From Larkinella knui (GTDB lineage: Bacteria; Bacteroidota; Bacteroidia; Cytophagales; Spirosomataceae), in the NCBI RefSeq assembly GCF_003858645.1, contig NZ_RQJP01000003.1, positions 1-64,000 on the forward strand: 64,000 nucleotides of DNA. The letters are read 5' to 3'. The notes under the pieces were generated by a model, which was given only the letters and a program-made list of their open reading frames with translations, was not told where the DNA came from and did no database searches. Positions 26,033-35,773 of this stretch are shown here, piece after piece (within the stretch, counting starts at the first letter, position 1; each line of letters opens with the position of its first letter). A program made the translations under genes and the position numbers.

Positions 26033-27610
26033 ATGAAACGAATACTTATCGCACTGGTATCCCTGATTGCGTTCGCGGCCTGTACCGACGAGTTTGTCGA
26101 GATAAACCAGAACCCCAATCAAATTTCGGATGAGTTGCTCAAGCAGGATTTTAACCTCGTAGGCTCTCCTTTTTCCAACATGATCTTCAATTTGAACGGC
26201 CACCAGGTCGAAGAAGATCTCTGCTCTGACAACTGGATGGGGTACATGGGTACGCCTACCGATTTTGTTGGAAATGTGAATAACACAACCTACTATATAC
26301 GCTGGAACTCCTTTTGGGGACGGGAATATGGCAGTGTCATGTCGCCAGCCAAACAGGTGATCAAACTGGCAGCCGACAACAAGCTGCCCCTGTTTGCTAC
26401 CTGGGCAAAGTTGATCCGCATTTATGCGATGTCCAAATTGACCGCCGTACACGGGCCGATCATTTATTCTCAATACGGTACCACCGCGAACTCGATTCTG
26501 TACGACAAGGAAGCCGATCTGTATCCGCTTTTCTTTAAGCAACTCGACTCGATCCAGACCGATTTTGCTGCGAACAAAGCGTACACCGGGTTTAAGAAAT
26601 TTGACCCCACAGCCTACGGTGGCGATATTAACAAGTGGATGAAAGTGGTCAATTCGTTGCGCCTGAGATTGGCGATGCGGATTTCAAAAGTGGATCCGGC
26701 AATGGCCAAAACCCAGGGAGAAAAAGCGTTGAGTGATGCGGGGGGGTTAATCACTTCCAATGCCGACAATTTCATCAACTCCTTGAACGGAAACAAGATA
26801 CCGGTGGCTCAGATTTGTTATGAGTGGGATGATACCCGGATGGGCGCACCCATGGAATCTTTTTTGGTCGGCTTAAATGACGGCCGGATTTCCAAGTATT
26901 TTGCCCCCATCACGAATGCCGCCTTGTATGCCGATCACCCCACGGTGCCCTACAAAGGTATCCGGAACGGAGCTTACATTAAAGCAAAAGCCGATCGCGT
27001 CCCTTTCTCAAAAGTCAACGAGAGCTTCCAGACGGTTCAGACCCGGCGGAATATTACCGCATCGGAAGTGGCTTTTCTTAAAGCAGAAGCCGGACTTAGA
27101 GGCTGGGCCGGGGCTGGTGATCCAAAAGCCAACTACGAAGAGGGTATCAAGTTGTCCTTTGCCGATTGGGGTGCGGGTGGCGTCGACGCCTACCTGGCCG
27201 ATAAAACCAGCAAGCCTGCTAATTATGTAGATCCACTGGACGCCCGTAATAATTTTACCGCCATTTCAACGGTAACCGTAGCCTGGAACGAGGGCGATTC
27301 GAACGAATTAAAACTGGAGAAGATCATTACCCAGAAATATATCAATACCTTCACCAATACGCTGGAAGCCTGGGTGGATTACAGAAGAACGGGCTACCCC
27401 AAAATTCCAGTCGCTGCCAAGAACGACAGTAATGCGGATTGGGGTGTTATTCCTGCCGGTGAATCGATCAAAAGAATGCCGTTTGTAAACGCAGAAAGAA
27501 CCGGCAATACCGCTGCCGTGACTGATGCTGTGACCAAAATGGGAGCCGGGGCAAAAGATGATATTGCCACGCGCCTGTGGTGGGATACGGGTAAAGCATC
27601 GAACTTCTAA
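26033..27610 (+). CDS. SusD/RagB-like glycan-binding lipoprotein
   Basis: 525 residues. Lipoprotein signal MKRILIALVSLIAFAAC, with the lipid-modified Cys at residue 17. The SusD-like_2 subfamily is suggested by NPNQ after the leader and by the WMKVVNSLRLRLAMRIS helix. The family caps the SusC barrel on the cell surface and binds the incoming sugar. Followed by a terminator at 27637. Confidence 0.94.
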   Translation: MKRILIALVSLIAFAACTDEFVEINQNPNQISDELLKQDFNLVGSPFSNMIFNLNGHQVEEDLCSDNWMGYMGTPTDFVGNVNNTTYYIRWNSFWGREYGSVMSPAKQVIKLAADNKLPLFATWAKLIRIYAMSKLTAVHGPIIYSQYGTTANSILYDKEADLYPLFFKQLDSIQTDFAANKAYTGFKKFDPTAYGGDINKWMKVVNSLRLRLAMRISKVDPAMAKTQGEKALSDAGGLITSNADNFINSLNGNKIPVAQICYEWDDTRMGAPMESFLVGLNDGRISKYFAPITNAALYADHPTVPYKGIRNGAYIKAKADRVPFSKVNESFQTVQTRRNITASEVAFLKAEAGLRGWAGAGDPKANYEEGIKLSFADWGAGGVDAYLADKTSKPANYVDPLDARNNFTAISTVTVAWNEGDSNELKLEKIITQKYINTFTNTLEAWVDYRRTGYPKIPVAAKNDSNADWGVIPAGESIKRMPFVNAERTGNTAAVTDAVTKMGAGAKDDIATRLWWDTGKASNF

Positions 27611-27636
27611 GATCAAAACTGACAATTCTTTTTTTG

Positions 27637-27672
27637 AAAATCGGGATGGCAACCAGCCATTCCGATTTTTTT
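27637..27672 (+). terminator. Rho-independent terminator after susD
   Basis: Arms AAAATCGGGATGGC (27637-27650) and GCCATTCCGATTTT (from 27656) pair with one G-T position and run into seven T. It ends the susC-susD operon. Confidence 0.85.
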
Positions 27673-27905
27673 ATTTGGGGCATCTGGACAAACGAGTGTG
27701 CCGGAATCAGGCGAGCGATCACCGGTTTGGGACTGCGGTTCTCCCCCATCTGACGGATGAGCGGGCAATTTACGGTCGGGATGTGAACCCGGGAAAACGG
27801 GCAGCATAACCCCGCCGTTGAACCGCTGACTCTCCTCAAAACAAACTAGGAATAGTTTGTCTTTCAGCCGTATTTTGCATCCTGATCCCGTAAATAAACT
27901 TGCTA

Positions 27906-29486
27906 ATGCCTTCTCTTAAAACCGGTCTGGTGATCTTCATAGCCCTCTGGGCCGCTTCGTTTTCTTTCGTTGACACAAAAACCGCTTCGGGCCATTTGGG
28001 CACTGCCGCAGCGAGCCGAATAGATTCCGTTACTGCCGGCCGGCAGTTAGCTTTGCAGTATTGCGGAAATTGCCACCTGTTTCCTGAACCGGCGTTGCTG
28101 GACAAAAAAACCTGGACCACGGGCGTCCTCCCGAATATGGCCCGGCGGCTGGGCATCAAGTTACCCGGACAGGATACGTTGAAACCGCTCTCTCCTGACG
28201 AAGAGAAAATCGTTCGTACTTTAGCTATTTACCCCGAAACCGCGCTGCTTTCCAGGGATGAGTGGGATGCAATCGTACGGTATTACGAAAGTACCGCGCC
28301 CGCAGAGCCGTTGCCGCAAAAACCGGGTCTGCCCGTAACCCCGAAACTTCCGGTTTTCCAGATTAGAGAACTTTCGTTTGGTGATAAACCGGTGCCGCAA
28401 ACGACCTTGTTGAAGTACGACAAAAATACCGCCCAGCTTTATGTAGGCGACGCCCAGAATGCCCTGTATGTCCTCGACGGCCGGTTACAATCGGGCGACG
28501 GCACCCTGAAAGATACCTGGTGGATCGATACGCCACCGACCGATATTGACTTTCCTAAACATGCGGCTCCCCGGCTGCTCACCATCGGCATTTTCAGTCC
28601 GTCCGACCAGCAAGTGGGCCGGCTCATGACGCTCGAACGATCGGCCAAAGCCGGTTCTTCTCCTATCAATATCCGGGACTTGCCCCGACCCGTGCAGTTT
28701 GCCACCGGCGATTTGAACGGCGACGGAAAGGACGATGCGGTTATTTGCGGATTTGGCAACAACGCCGGAAAACTGTTCTGGTACGACGGTTTCGAGCCGA
28801 CCAAAGAGCATGTGCTGAAGGCATTACCCGGCGCGCGAAGAGTTGAAATTGCCGATTTCAACCACGACCAAAAGCCCGACATCATGGTGTTGATGGCCCA
28901 GGCGCGGGAAGAAGTCGCCCTGTTTTACAACCTGGGCAATGGCAAATTCAGGGAGAAAACCGTGTTGCGTTTCGCCCCCGTGTTTGGGTCCAGCTATTTC
29001 GAACTCGCTGATTTTAACAAAGACGGTTTTCAGGATATTCTGCTGGCCAATGGCGACAATTGGGATTATTCGTCCGTCAACAAAAATTACCACGGGGTTC
29101 GGATTTATCTGAACGACCGCAAAGACAACTTCCGGGAAGCCTGGTTTTATCCGCTCTACGGGGCCAGCAAAGCCGTTGCCCGGGACTTCGACCGGGATGG
29201 CGATCTGGACATTGCCGCTACCTCTTTCTATTCCGATCTGGCCCAGCCCGAGCAGGGTTTTGTGTATTTGTCCAACGAGGGCCGGATGAACTTCAAACCA
29301 TACAGCGCCCCGGAAGGCGCTCACGGAAAATGGCTCACGATGGAAGCCGCCGACTTTGATAAAGACGGCGATGTCGATCTAGTATTGGGTTCCTATTTCC
29401 ACACCGTTGGCGAAATGACCCAGTTGATTTTTAAAGGAATTACGTCCTTTCCGCAATTGCTGGTGCTGGAAAATCAGGGGAAATAG
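27906..29486 (+). CDS. Secreted FG-GAP/VCBS repeat protein with a haem c motif
   Basis: 526 residues from the ATG at 27906; a TTG two codons earlier is less likely. A signal peptide (MPSLKTGLVIFIALWAASFSF) is followed by one CGNCH haem c site at about residues 53-57, then by a seven-bladed integrin-like propeller. Its calcium-type loops read DLNGDGKDD, DFNHDQKPD, DFNKDGFQD, DFDRDGDLD and DFDKDGDVD. Related proteins occur beside SusCD pairs. The role is unknown: a redox-linked carbohydrate- or protein-binding surface protein is possible. It lies alone between convergent operons, with terminators on both sides. Confidence 0.85.
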   Translation: MPSLKTGLVIFIALWAASFSFVDTKTASGHLGTAAASRIDSVTAGRQLALQYCGNCHLFPEPALLDKKTWTTGVLPNMARRLGIKLPGQDTLKPLSPDEEKIVRTLAIYPETALLSRDEWDAIVRYYESTAPAEPLPQKPGLPVTPKLPVFQIRELSFGDKPVPQTTLLKYDKNTAQLYVGDAQNALYVLDGRLQSGDGTLKDTWWIDTPPTDIDFPKHAAPRLLTIGIFSPSDQQVGRLMTLERSAKAGSSPINIRDLPRPVQFATGDLNGDGKDDAVICGFGNNAGKLFWYDGFEPTKEHVLKALPGARRVEIADFNHDQKPDIMVLMAQAREEVALFYNLGNGKFREKTVLRFAPVFGSSYFELADFNKDGFQDILLANGDNWDYSSVNKNYHGVRIYLNDRKDNFREAWFYPLYGASKAVARDFDRDGDLDIAATSFYSDLAQPEQGFVYLSNEGRMNFKPYSAPEGAHGKWLTMEAADFDKDGDVDLVLGSYFHTVGEMTQLIFKGITSFPQLLVLENQGK

Positions 29487-29501
29487 GTGGCCCTATATCA
29501 A

Positions 29502-29537
29502 CAAAAAGAGGCAGACCAGACGGTTTGCCTCTTTTTG
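29502..29537. terminator. Bidirectional terminator
   Basis: Perfect 12-bp arms CAAAAAGAGGCA (29502-29513) and TGCCTCTTTTTG (29526-29537). It separates the plus-strand FG-GAP gene from the minus-strand susD at 29580 and would end both. Confidence 0.88.
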
Positions 29538-29579
29538 TAACTATCAGTCAAAATACCTGATTTTATTTCAAGCCAGGGC

Positions 29580-31178
29580 TTATTTCACATCCCAGAACAG
29601 CTTGGTTTTCAGGTTATCCGTTGCTTTTATGGCCGCATAATTGGCGGCATTGTAGGTAATTTCATTGCCCGGAATCGTCCATTTCACCGGTGGCAAGGTC
29701 TGGTTGTTGGCGTTGTCAACCTGGAAACTCAGAACCGGCAGGTCCAAACGACGCAGATCGGCCCAGTTTTCGTAGGGCTGAACCACGTTGTAGTGCAACC
29801 ATTTCTGGGTAGCGATCAGGTTCAGTTTCTGAGCGTTGGTGGTGGCTTTCGCCCAGTTTACACCATCACCCGCAAGGTAGGCAGCCACGGAAGCTGGCGT
29901 TGCCGCCGTCGGAATCGTCGAGCCCGTGATACCGGTGGCGTTGGTCAGCGACAGAATCTTGTTGTAGAATTCCACCGACTGCGAAATGGCCGTTTCGTAA
30001 GCGGTTTTGGCCGACGCATCGTTGCCCGTCCGCAGGTAATATTCCGCTTTGATCAGGTTCATCTGCGCAGCGTTAATAATCACACCGGGGAAAAACTGGT
30101 TGTGGCTCGTGGTATACCGGTTGTAAATCGCCAGTTGGCCCGCATTGTACTGAGCCGTTTGAACGGCTTCGCTCGCCAGAGGGTCGATGCCGATAAACTT
30201 ACCGGCCGCATTTAGTCCCGGTTCAAACAGGATCGGCAAACGCGGGTCCTTGTTGGTATTCATGTGGTCGATCATCGCCTTGCCTGCCGTATTTCCGTAC
30301 CAGCCGTCCGACGCCAAACCGCCCTGGAACCCTTTCGAGTTGATGTCGGTGTTGATGTCGAAAACGTTGATCTGGATGTTCTGCGCGTTGGTTTCCACAA
30401 TCGGGAAGGTAGCGGCATTGCCCAGAATCTCGGCAATCTCGGTGTTGGAGCGCGTTTTCATGCTTTCCACATCCGACACGCGGTTGAGCATCCGCAACCG
30501 CAGCGAGTTGGCATAGCGTTTCCAGGCCGTAATATCGCCTTTGTTCAGGAAATCCTGCGTCTGAAACGATTTCTGATACCCGGCATTCAGCGTAATGGTG
30601 TTCAACTCGGTGGCAATCTTCTTCAGATCATCCAGCATAAAAGCATAAATTCCTTCAGCCGTATCGAATTTTGCCAGTGAGGCCGCATACTCTCCGCCGT
30701 TGGTGCTCAACTTTCCGGCTTCCGTGAACGGAATCGCGCCGTAAACATCCACCATCCGCTGCGTGTGGTCATAGACATAAATGGCAGCCGCCAGCATGAA
30801 AATTTTCCGGTCGGCCTGCTGATCAGCCGGTTTGGACGCATAAATCTTCTGCAGTTCACGGTACTGCGCAAGCATGTCGTAGTAGCTGAACCACACGTTT
30901 TCTACCCCCGCCGAACCCGGAACGTAAAGACCGGATTGGTTGAGCCGGCCAATCGCCTGAGTATACGGATTCATCGAGAGCCGCAGAGTCGTAAAATAGT
31001 GGGTGTAGCCCGGAAGCACATACTCCCGATTGGCATACAATACGCCGGTAAATTGTTTTTCAACGGTCGACTCGGCAATTTTGGCCGGATCGGGATAGGC
31101 TTCGGCAAACTCGGACTCCTTACAGGATACGGTTCCCAGCAAAAGCCCGGCTATAAAAAGTATGGCTATTTTTTTCAT
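29580..31178 (-). CDS. SusD/RagB-like lipoprotein (second pair)
   Basis: 532 residues. Lipoprotein signal MKKIAILFIAGLLLGTVSC. SusD-like_2 subfamily features: YDHTQRMVDVYGAIPFTEAG, DITAWKRYANSLRLRMLNR and a C-terminal YENWADLRRLDLPVL. It forms the surface lid of the transporter encoded 18 bp upstream. It is distinct from the SusD at 26033, so the two pairs probably take different ligands. Confidence 0.94.
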   Translation of the reverse strand: MKKIAILFIAGLLLGTVSCKESEFAEAYPDPAKIAESTVEKQFTGVLYANREYVLPGYTHYFTTLRLSMNPYTQAIGRLNQSGLYVPGSAGVENVWFSYYDMLAQYRELQKIYASKPADQQADRKIFMLAAAIYVYDHTQRMVDVYGAIPFTEAGKLSTNGGEYAASLAKFDTAEGIYAFMLDDLKKIATELNTITLNAGYQKSFQTQDFLNKGDITAWKRYANSLRLRMLNRVSDVESMKTRSNTEIAEILGNAATFPIVETNAQNIQINVFDINTDINSKGFQGGLASDGWYGNTAGKAMIDHMNTNKDPRLPILFEPGLNAAGKFIGIDPLASEAVQTAQYNAGQLAIYNRYTTSHNQFFPGVIINAAQMNLIKAEYYLRTGNDASAKTAYETAISQSVEFYNKILSLTNATGITGSTIPTAATPASVAAYLAGDGVNWAKATTNAQKLNLIATQKWLHYNVVQPYENWADLRRLDLPVLSFQVDNANNQTLPPVKWTIPGNEITYNAANYAAIKATDNLKTKLFWDVK

Positions 31179-31196
31179 TTCAGAATTTCGTTAAGA

Positions 31197-34100
31197 TTAG
31201 AAACTGGCGCGAAGCATGACACCCATGGTCCGGAACGATGGGTTGTTCCCGGCGTTGTTGATGTTGTCCGACCATCTGGTACTGGCGTTGGTCTGTTCAG
31301 CATCCAGGTCCTTGATGGTCCGGTAGAAGAAGAACAAGTTACGGCCAAATACCGACAGCGTCAGGTTCTGGGTTCCGATTCGGCGGGTCAGGTTAGCCGG
31401 AATCCGGTAGCCCAGGGAAATTTCCCGCATTTTGATGTAGGAGTTTTCTTTCACGAACAACTCATACCGGGCATTGCCGTATTGTGGTCCACCCCAGTTA
31501 TAGGTCGCATTGTAATAAACCGCCTGCGAAACCACATTGGTATTGGCTTCCCCGTTGGCCAGTACACCCTGCATCAGCATTCCGTCGTTGTAAACCACCT
31601 CGCCTTTAGGTCCGGCAGCAGCCGCGGTCTGAATACCCTTGCCATTGGCATCGATGTAATAGCTGAGTCCACCGTGTTCTTTATCCATCGCGTTCAGGCT
31701 TTCCTTCGTCAAACCGCGGGAGGTCAACCAGTTGATCCCCGTCGGCATGATGTAACCGCCAAACCGGAAATCCGCTACCAGGTCCAGGCTAAATCCTTTG
31801 TAATTCACGGTGTTGATTAAACCACCCGTCAGTTTAGGCATGGCATTACCGGCCTTGATCCAGTTGACGCCATCCAGTTGATACAAACCGTTGGTGCCGA
31901 CAACAGGCTGACCGTTGGCATCTTTCAGGATTCCGTGGACGTAAATATCACCCATCGGTTGACCCACTACGGAGCGCAATTGAGCCGCATTACCGTCATA
32001 ATCCGCATGGATCAGTTCCGTCGAGCTATTGGCCAGTTTTTCAACCTTGTTGCTGTTTTTCGCCAGGTTCAACGTAATGTCCCAGTTCAAGCCATTGTAG
32101 CCCGTGCTTTTGATCGGCGTCGCGTTCAGGGCCAGTTCCAGACCCTGGTTGCGCAGCGTACCGATGTTGGCCAGAACCGACCGGGCACCCGAGCTGGCGG
32201 CAATCGTCAGCGGCAGAATCTGATCGACGATCTGGGCGTTGTAATACGACAGGTCAAATCCGATCCGGTCTCTCAGGAACCGGGCTTCCAGACCAAATTC
32301 AAATTCACGCTTCTGCTCGGGACGGATTTTGTCGTTCCCGTAGGAACTGCTGATCGTCGTGTAGAGTACCGAACTTCCGCCGGTTTGCTGCAGACTCAGG
32401 TTGCCCTGGTTGTAGGCGTTGTTGGCACTGTAGATCGGTGGGTAGTTCCCCACAATTCCGTACGATGCCCGCAGTTTTCCATAGCTAACCACCGTGGGTA
32501 GTTTCAGGAAGTCACTGAAAACCAGACCCGAGTTAATGGAAGGATACGTAAAGGCGTTGTTGCCGGTGATCAAGGTAGACGTCCGGTCTCTGCGGATGGT
32601 TCCTTCCACAAAGAAGAACCCTTTGTAATCAAAATTCAGGGTTCCCAGGTACGCATCCCGGACGTACCGCTCGCGGGTATTAATACCGCCAGCCGTATTT
32701 ACCGAAGACGCAACGTCGAAGAAATTCTCCGTACTCAATCCGCCGTTGGTTGAACGGCCGACAAACGTATTCAACTGCTTGTTAGCTGTATACCCCGCCA
32801 TGGCGGTCAGGCTCATGTCCTGATTCAGCTTTTGGGTATAGGTCAGCAGCAGGTCTCCGTAAACGTTGTTGTACAGCTTATTGGTCATGGAAAACGATCC
32901 CGAGTACCCAAAAGCCAGCGGAATAGAGCTCCGTTGTTTGTCTTCCAGCCGTTCCGACGTGATGTCGGTTCCGATCCGGCCGCGCAGCTTCAGGTTATCC
33001 AGAATGTCGTAGTGCTGCGTAACGGCCGCGATCACGCGGTTGCTATATTCATCGTACGTATTGGCCCGGGTGCTCCACACGTAATCCCCAATATCTGATT
33101 TGAAACCGTTCCGGATGATGTTCTCATTCGGCGTCAAACTCTGGTTGGTTCCGGTTACGAACTTGTAGCCCTGGCTGGTTTGGTACTTGTTGAAATACCA
33201 GTCGGCCGATTCGAAGCGGTTCATCATCCCCGTAAAGTTGTTGATCATGCGATCCACTTTGTAGGGGCGGTTGTGCGTGTATTGATTGATGTAGTTCACC
33301 ATCAAATCTGTCCGGAACTTTTTGTTGAGGCTAAAGCTCGTGTTCAGGTTCATGATGTTCTTGCTATTCTTCGCATTGTAGCTGATCATTCCGTTGTCCT
33401 GCCGGGTGTAGGAAAACCGCAGGTTGGAATTATCCGTTGCCTTGGAAATCGACAGGTTGATGTTGGAACTGCTGGCGTTCTGGAACAAATCCGCGTAGCT
33501 GTTTTTGGAAGGCGAATACGGCCGGATCACGCCGTCGAATGCCATCACCGGTTGTCCGTCGAACTTGGGTCCGAAATTGACCGTGGCACCCAGCAATCCG
33601 CGGGTATCACCCTTGCCATCGCCATTGGTGTCGTAGGAGACAAATCCATTAGCGTCTTGTCCGCCATTCGCGTAGTTCAGCATGTAACCCGGACCCCGAA
33701 CATCCTGATACCGGGGCAGATACGCAATTTTGTCGACGCTGTAACTGGCGTTAAAATCAACTCCCAGTCCTTTTTTCCCTTTTCCGGTTTTGGTCGTCAC
33801 CAGCAAGACGCCGTTCACGGCTTCTGAACCGTAGAGGGCAGCCGCCGAAGCACCTTTCAAAATCGAGATGTTTTCAATATCGGCCGGGTTCAAATCCAGC
33901 AGACCGTTCCCGCGAATGCGCTGATCACCCCAATAATCCGTGTTCCGAACTTCACCGTTCCGAATCGGAATACCGTCCATCACGATCAAAGGCTGGGTAT
34001 TGCCGGTAATGGAAGCAAAACCGCGCACACTGATGCTGACCGCGCTGGTGGCACCACCCGGCGTTGCGTTGATGACCACACCGGGCGCTTTTCCGTACAA

Positions 34101-34517
34101 GGCCGTAGCGAAGTTAGGAGAAGCGGTTTTAACCAAAGCGTCGTTCTTGACCACCGCCGTTGCATACCCCAGGGCCCGTTGCTCCTTGGCAACACCCAAG
34201 GCCGTAACGACCACTTCGTTGAGCATGGAGGCATCTTCTTCCAGCAAAACGTCCACCACGGAGCGGTTTGCGATGGCGACCTCTTTCGACTTATAGCCGA
34301 TGAAGGAAAAAACCAGCGTTCCGTTTTTACTGGCGGAAACACTGTACTGGCCACTGGCATCCGAAGTGGTACCTGCGGATGTGCCTTTCACCACAATGGA
34401 TACGCCCGGCAAAGGCTGACCATCGTTTGCCGTAACCTTGCCCGAAATCGTCTGAGCGAAGGCGGGTACACTTACTATCAGGCACGTGATAATAAGCATA
34501 AGTAGATTTTTTGCCAT
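31197..34517 (-). CDS. SusC/RagA TonB-dependent outer-membrane transporter (second pair)
   Basis: 1,106 residues. Signal peptide MAKNLLMLIITCLIVSVPAFAQ, plug extension ISGKVTANDGQPLPGVSIVVKG, TonB-box-like MLNEVVVTALG, plug (SVRGFASITGNTQPLIVMDG, ILKGASAAALYGSEAVNGV) and barrel ending MGVMLRASF. Operon with the SusD at 29580. Its promoter should lie in the AT-rich 34518-34825. Confidence 0.95.
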   Translation of the reverse strand: MAKNLLMLIITCLIVSVPAFAQTISGKVTANDGQPLPGVSIVVKGTSAGTTSDASGQYSVSASKNGTLVFSFIGYKSKEVAIANRSVVDVLLEEDASMLNEVVVTALGVAKEQRALGYATAVVKNDALVKTASPNFATALYGKAPGVVINATPGGATSAVSISVRGFASITGNTQPLIVMDGIPIRNGEVRNTDYWGDQRIRGNGLLDLNPADIENISILKGASAAALYGSEAVNGVLLVTTKTGKGKKGLGVDFNASYSVDKIAYLPRYQDVRGPGYMLNYANGGQDANGFVSYDTNGDGKGDTRGLLGATVNFGPKFDGQPVMAFDGVIRPYSPSKNSYADLFQNASSSNINLSISKATDNSNLRFSYTRQDNGMISYNAKNSKNIMNLNTSFSLNKKFRTDLMVNYINQYTHNRPYKVDRMINNFTGMMNRFESADWYFNKYQTSQGYKFVTGTNQSLTPNENIIRNGFKSDIGDYVWSTRANTYDEYSNRVIAAVTQHYDILDNLKLRGRIGTDITSERLEDKQRSSIPLAFGYSGSFSMTNKLYNNVYGDLLLTYTQKLNQDMSLTAMAGYTANKQLNTFVGRSTNGGLSTENFFDVASSVNTAGGINTRERYVRDAYLGTLNFDYKGFFFVEGTIRRDRTSTLITGNNAFTYPSINSGLVFSDFLKLPTVVSYGKLRASYGIVGNYPPIYSANNAYNQGNLSLQQTGGSSVLYTTISSSYGNDKIRPEQKREFEFGLEARFLRDRIGFDLSYYNAQIVDQILPLTIAASSGARSVLANIGTLRNQGLELALNATPIKSTGYNGLNWDITLNLAKNSNKVEKLANSSTELIHADYDGNAAQLRSVVGQPMGDIYVHGILKDANGQPVVGTNGLYQLDGVNWIKAGNAMPKLTGGLINTVNYKGFSLDLVADFRFGGYIMPTGINWLTSRGLTKESLNAMDKEHGGLSYYIDANGKGIQTAAAAGPKGEVVYNDGMLMQGVLANGEANTNVVSQAVYYNATYNWGGPQYGNARYELFVKENSYIKMREISLGYRIPANLTRRIGTQNLTLSVFGRNLFFFYRTIKDLDAEQTNASTRWSDNINNAGNNPSFRTMGVMLRASF

Positions 34518-34825
34518 AGAAACAATAAGTGAAGTTGGTGTACGAGAAATTTAATACAAGATTAATAAATTATTTTAAAATATAACCGTACGATAAACAA
34601 AATATTACAAAACCCGTTAACCCATTTTTCAAGAATACACCGTAAACCTTTGGTAATGAACTATGAATAAAAATATTGCTGGCACAAACAATTTAAAAAA
34701 TCACCCCATACACAAAGTATCTGAAGGAATTGCGGCTCGCTTCTAGCCTGATTTTTCGGCAATGGAATCAGTAAGTCAACTTCATCAGGCTACTATTTGC
34801 AGTCCCCGTTCACATGGATAAACCA
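34518..34825. other. AT-rich upstream region of second susC
   Basis: About 300 bp, very AT-rich between 34550 and 34720, with no open frame of interest. It should contain the promoter for the susC read leftward. No exact TAnnTTTG box was found; a shorter TATTTTG is present near 34602. Confidence 0.4.
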
Positions 34826-34887
34826 AAAGAGGCAAGAAAGTCAGGCGAACTACCCGGAGGATAGCCGTGTCTCTTTCTTGCCTCTTT
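34826..34887 (-). terminator. Long-arm terminator after SDR gene
   Basis: Perfect 15-bp arms AAAGAGGCAAGAAAG (34826-34840) and CTTTCTTGCCTCTTT (34873-34887) with a 32-nt loop, 10 bp past the stop of the SDR gene at 34897. Confidence 0.8.
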
Positions 34888-34896
34888 ATTCTCCCT

Positions 34897-35670
34897 TCAA
34901 TTATTCAATCGTACAAAACCGCCGTCGATGGGGTAATCGCACCCGGTATTGAAACCGGCTTCATCCGAACAGAGGTATAACGCCAGCGCGGCAATTTCCA
35001 CCGGTTTTGCCATGCGGCCAATGGGTTGCGTAGCCGCCAGTTTGGCAAACATCTCGGCTTCTTTTCCGGGGTAGGTTTTAGCAATGAACCCATCCACAAA
35101 CGGCGTATGGACCCGGGCGGGCGAAATGCAATTGCACCGGATATTGTGTTTTAGATAATCTTTTGCCACCGAAAGCGTCATCGATACCACCGCGCCTTTG
35201 GTCATCGAATAGGCAAACCGGTCCGGAATTCCGACGGTTGCGGCAATCGACGCCATGTTCAGCACAACACCCCCGCCGTTGGCTTTCAGGTGCGGTATTG
35301 TTGCATAGAGGCAATTGTAAGCGCCTTTGACATTGACCGTAAAAACCCGGTCGAAATCGGCTTCCGTGGTGGTTTCAACGGTTCCAATGTGCGAAATACC
35401 GGCGTTGTTCACCAGAATATTGATGGCTCCACCCGCGGCAATCCGGTCAATCACCTCGACAACCTGCGCCTGATTCGACACGTCGACGGCATGGGCGTGG
35501 GCCCGGCCCCCGCTGGTATTGATCTCCTCGGCCACCTGCCGGGCCAGATCCGCATTCAATTCCAGAATATGAACCAGCGCCCCCGCCTGCGCAAACGTCT
35601 GCGAGATGGCCAGCCCAATTCCGCTGGCGCCACCCGTGATGATGGCAACTTTATCGTTTAAGCTAAACAT
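34897..35670 (-). CDS. SDR dehydrogenase, probable 2-keto-3-deoxy-L-fuconate dehydrogenase
   Basis: 257 residues from the ATG at 35670 (MFSLNDKVAIITGGASGIGLAI); the frame upstream passes through a hairpin repeat and is not used. The NAD-binding TGGxxGIG, NNAG, and a complete Ser-Tyr-Lys site (YSMTKGAVV) are seen. It is next to the UxaA-type dehydratase and has the features of the enzyme that oxidises C4 of 2-keto-3-deoxy-L-fuconate, producing the substrate of the FAH hydrolase at 17155. The assignment is by context; other sugar-acid dehydrogenations are possible. Confidence 0.82.
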   Translation of the reverse strand: MFSLNDKVAIITGGASGIGLAISQTFAQAGALVHILELNADLARQVAEEINTSGGRAHAHAVDVSNQAQVVEVIDRIAAGGAINILVNNAGISHIGTVETTTEADFDRVFTVNVKGAYNCLYATIPHLKANGGGVVLNMASIAATVGIPDRFAYSMTKGAVVSMTLSVAKDYLKHNIRCNCISPARVHTPFVDGFIAKTYPGKEAEMFAKLAATQPIGRMAKPVEIAALALYLCSDEAGFNTGCDYPIDGGFVRLNN

Positions 35671-35681
35671 ATGTTTTGATT

Positions 35682-35765
35682 GAGCGATTGAGCGATTAAG
35701 TAATTGAGTGAAAAAACACTGGATTTCCAGCCCTCTATTCACTCAATCACTCATTCACTCATTCA
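35682..35765. repeat. Imperfect hairpin filling the SDR-uxaA gap
   Basis: The left side (around GATTAAGTAATTGAGTGA) and right side (ATTCACTCAATCACTCATTC) pair imperfectly around a loop near 35712-35738. The right arm is almost the same sequence as the arm at 13667-13696. As there, the element occupies the whole gap between two co-directional genes. Confidence 0.65.
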
Positions 35766-35773
35766 AAATTAAT

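Noticed and set aside
27673-27905. Short frames between susD terminator and FG-GAP gene
   Set aside because: No frame has a family pattern; about 230 bp is reasonable as a promoter region.
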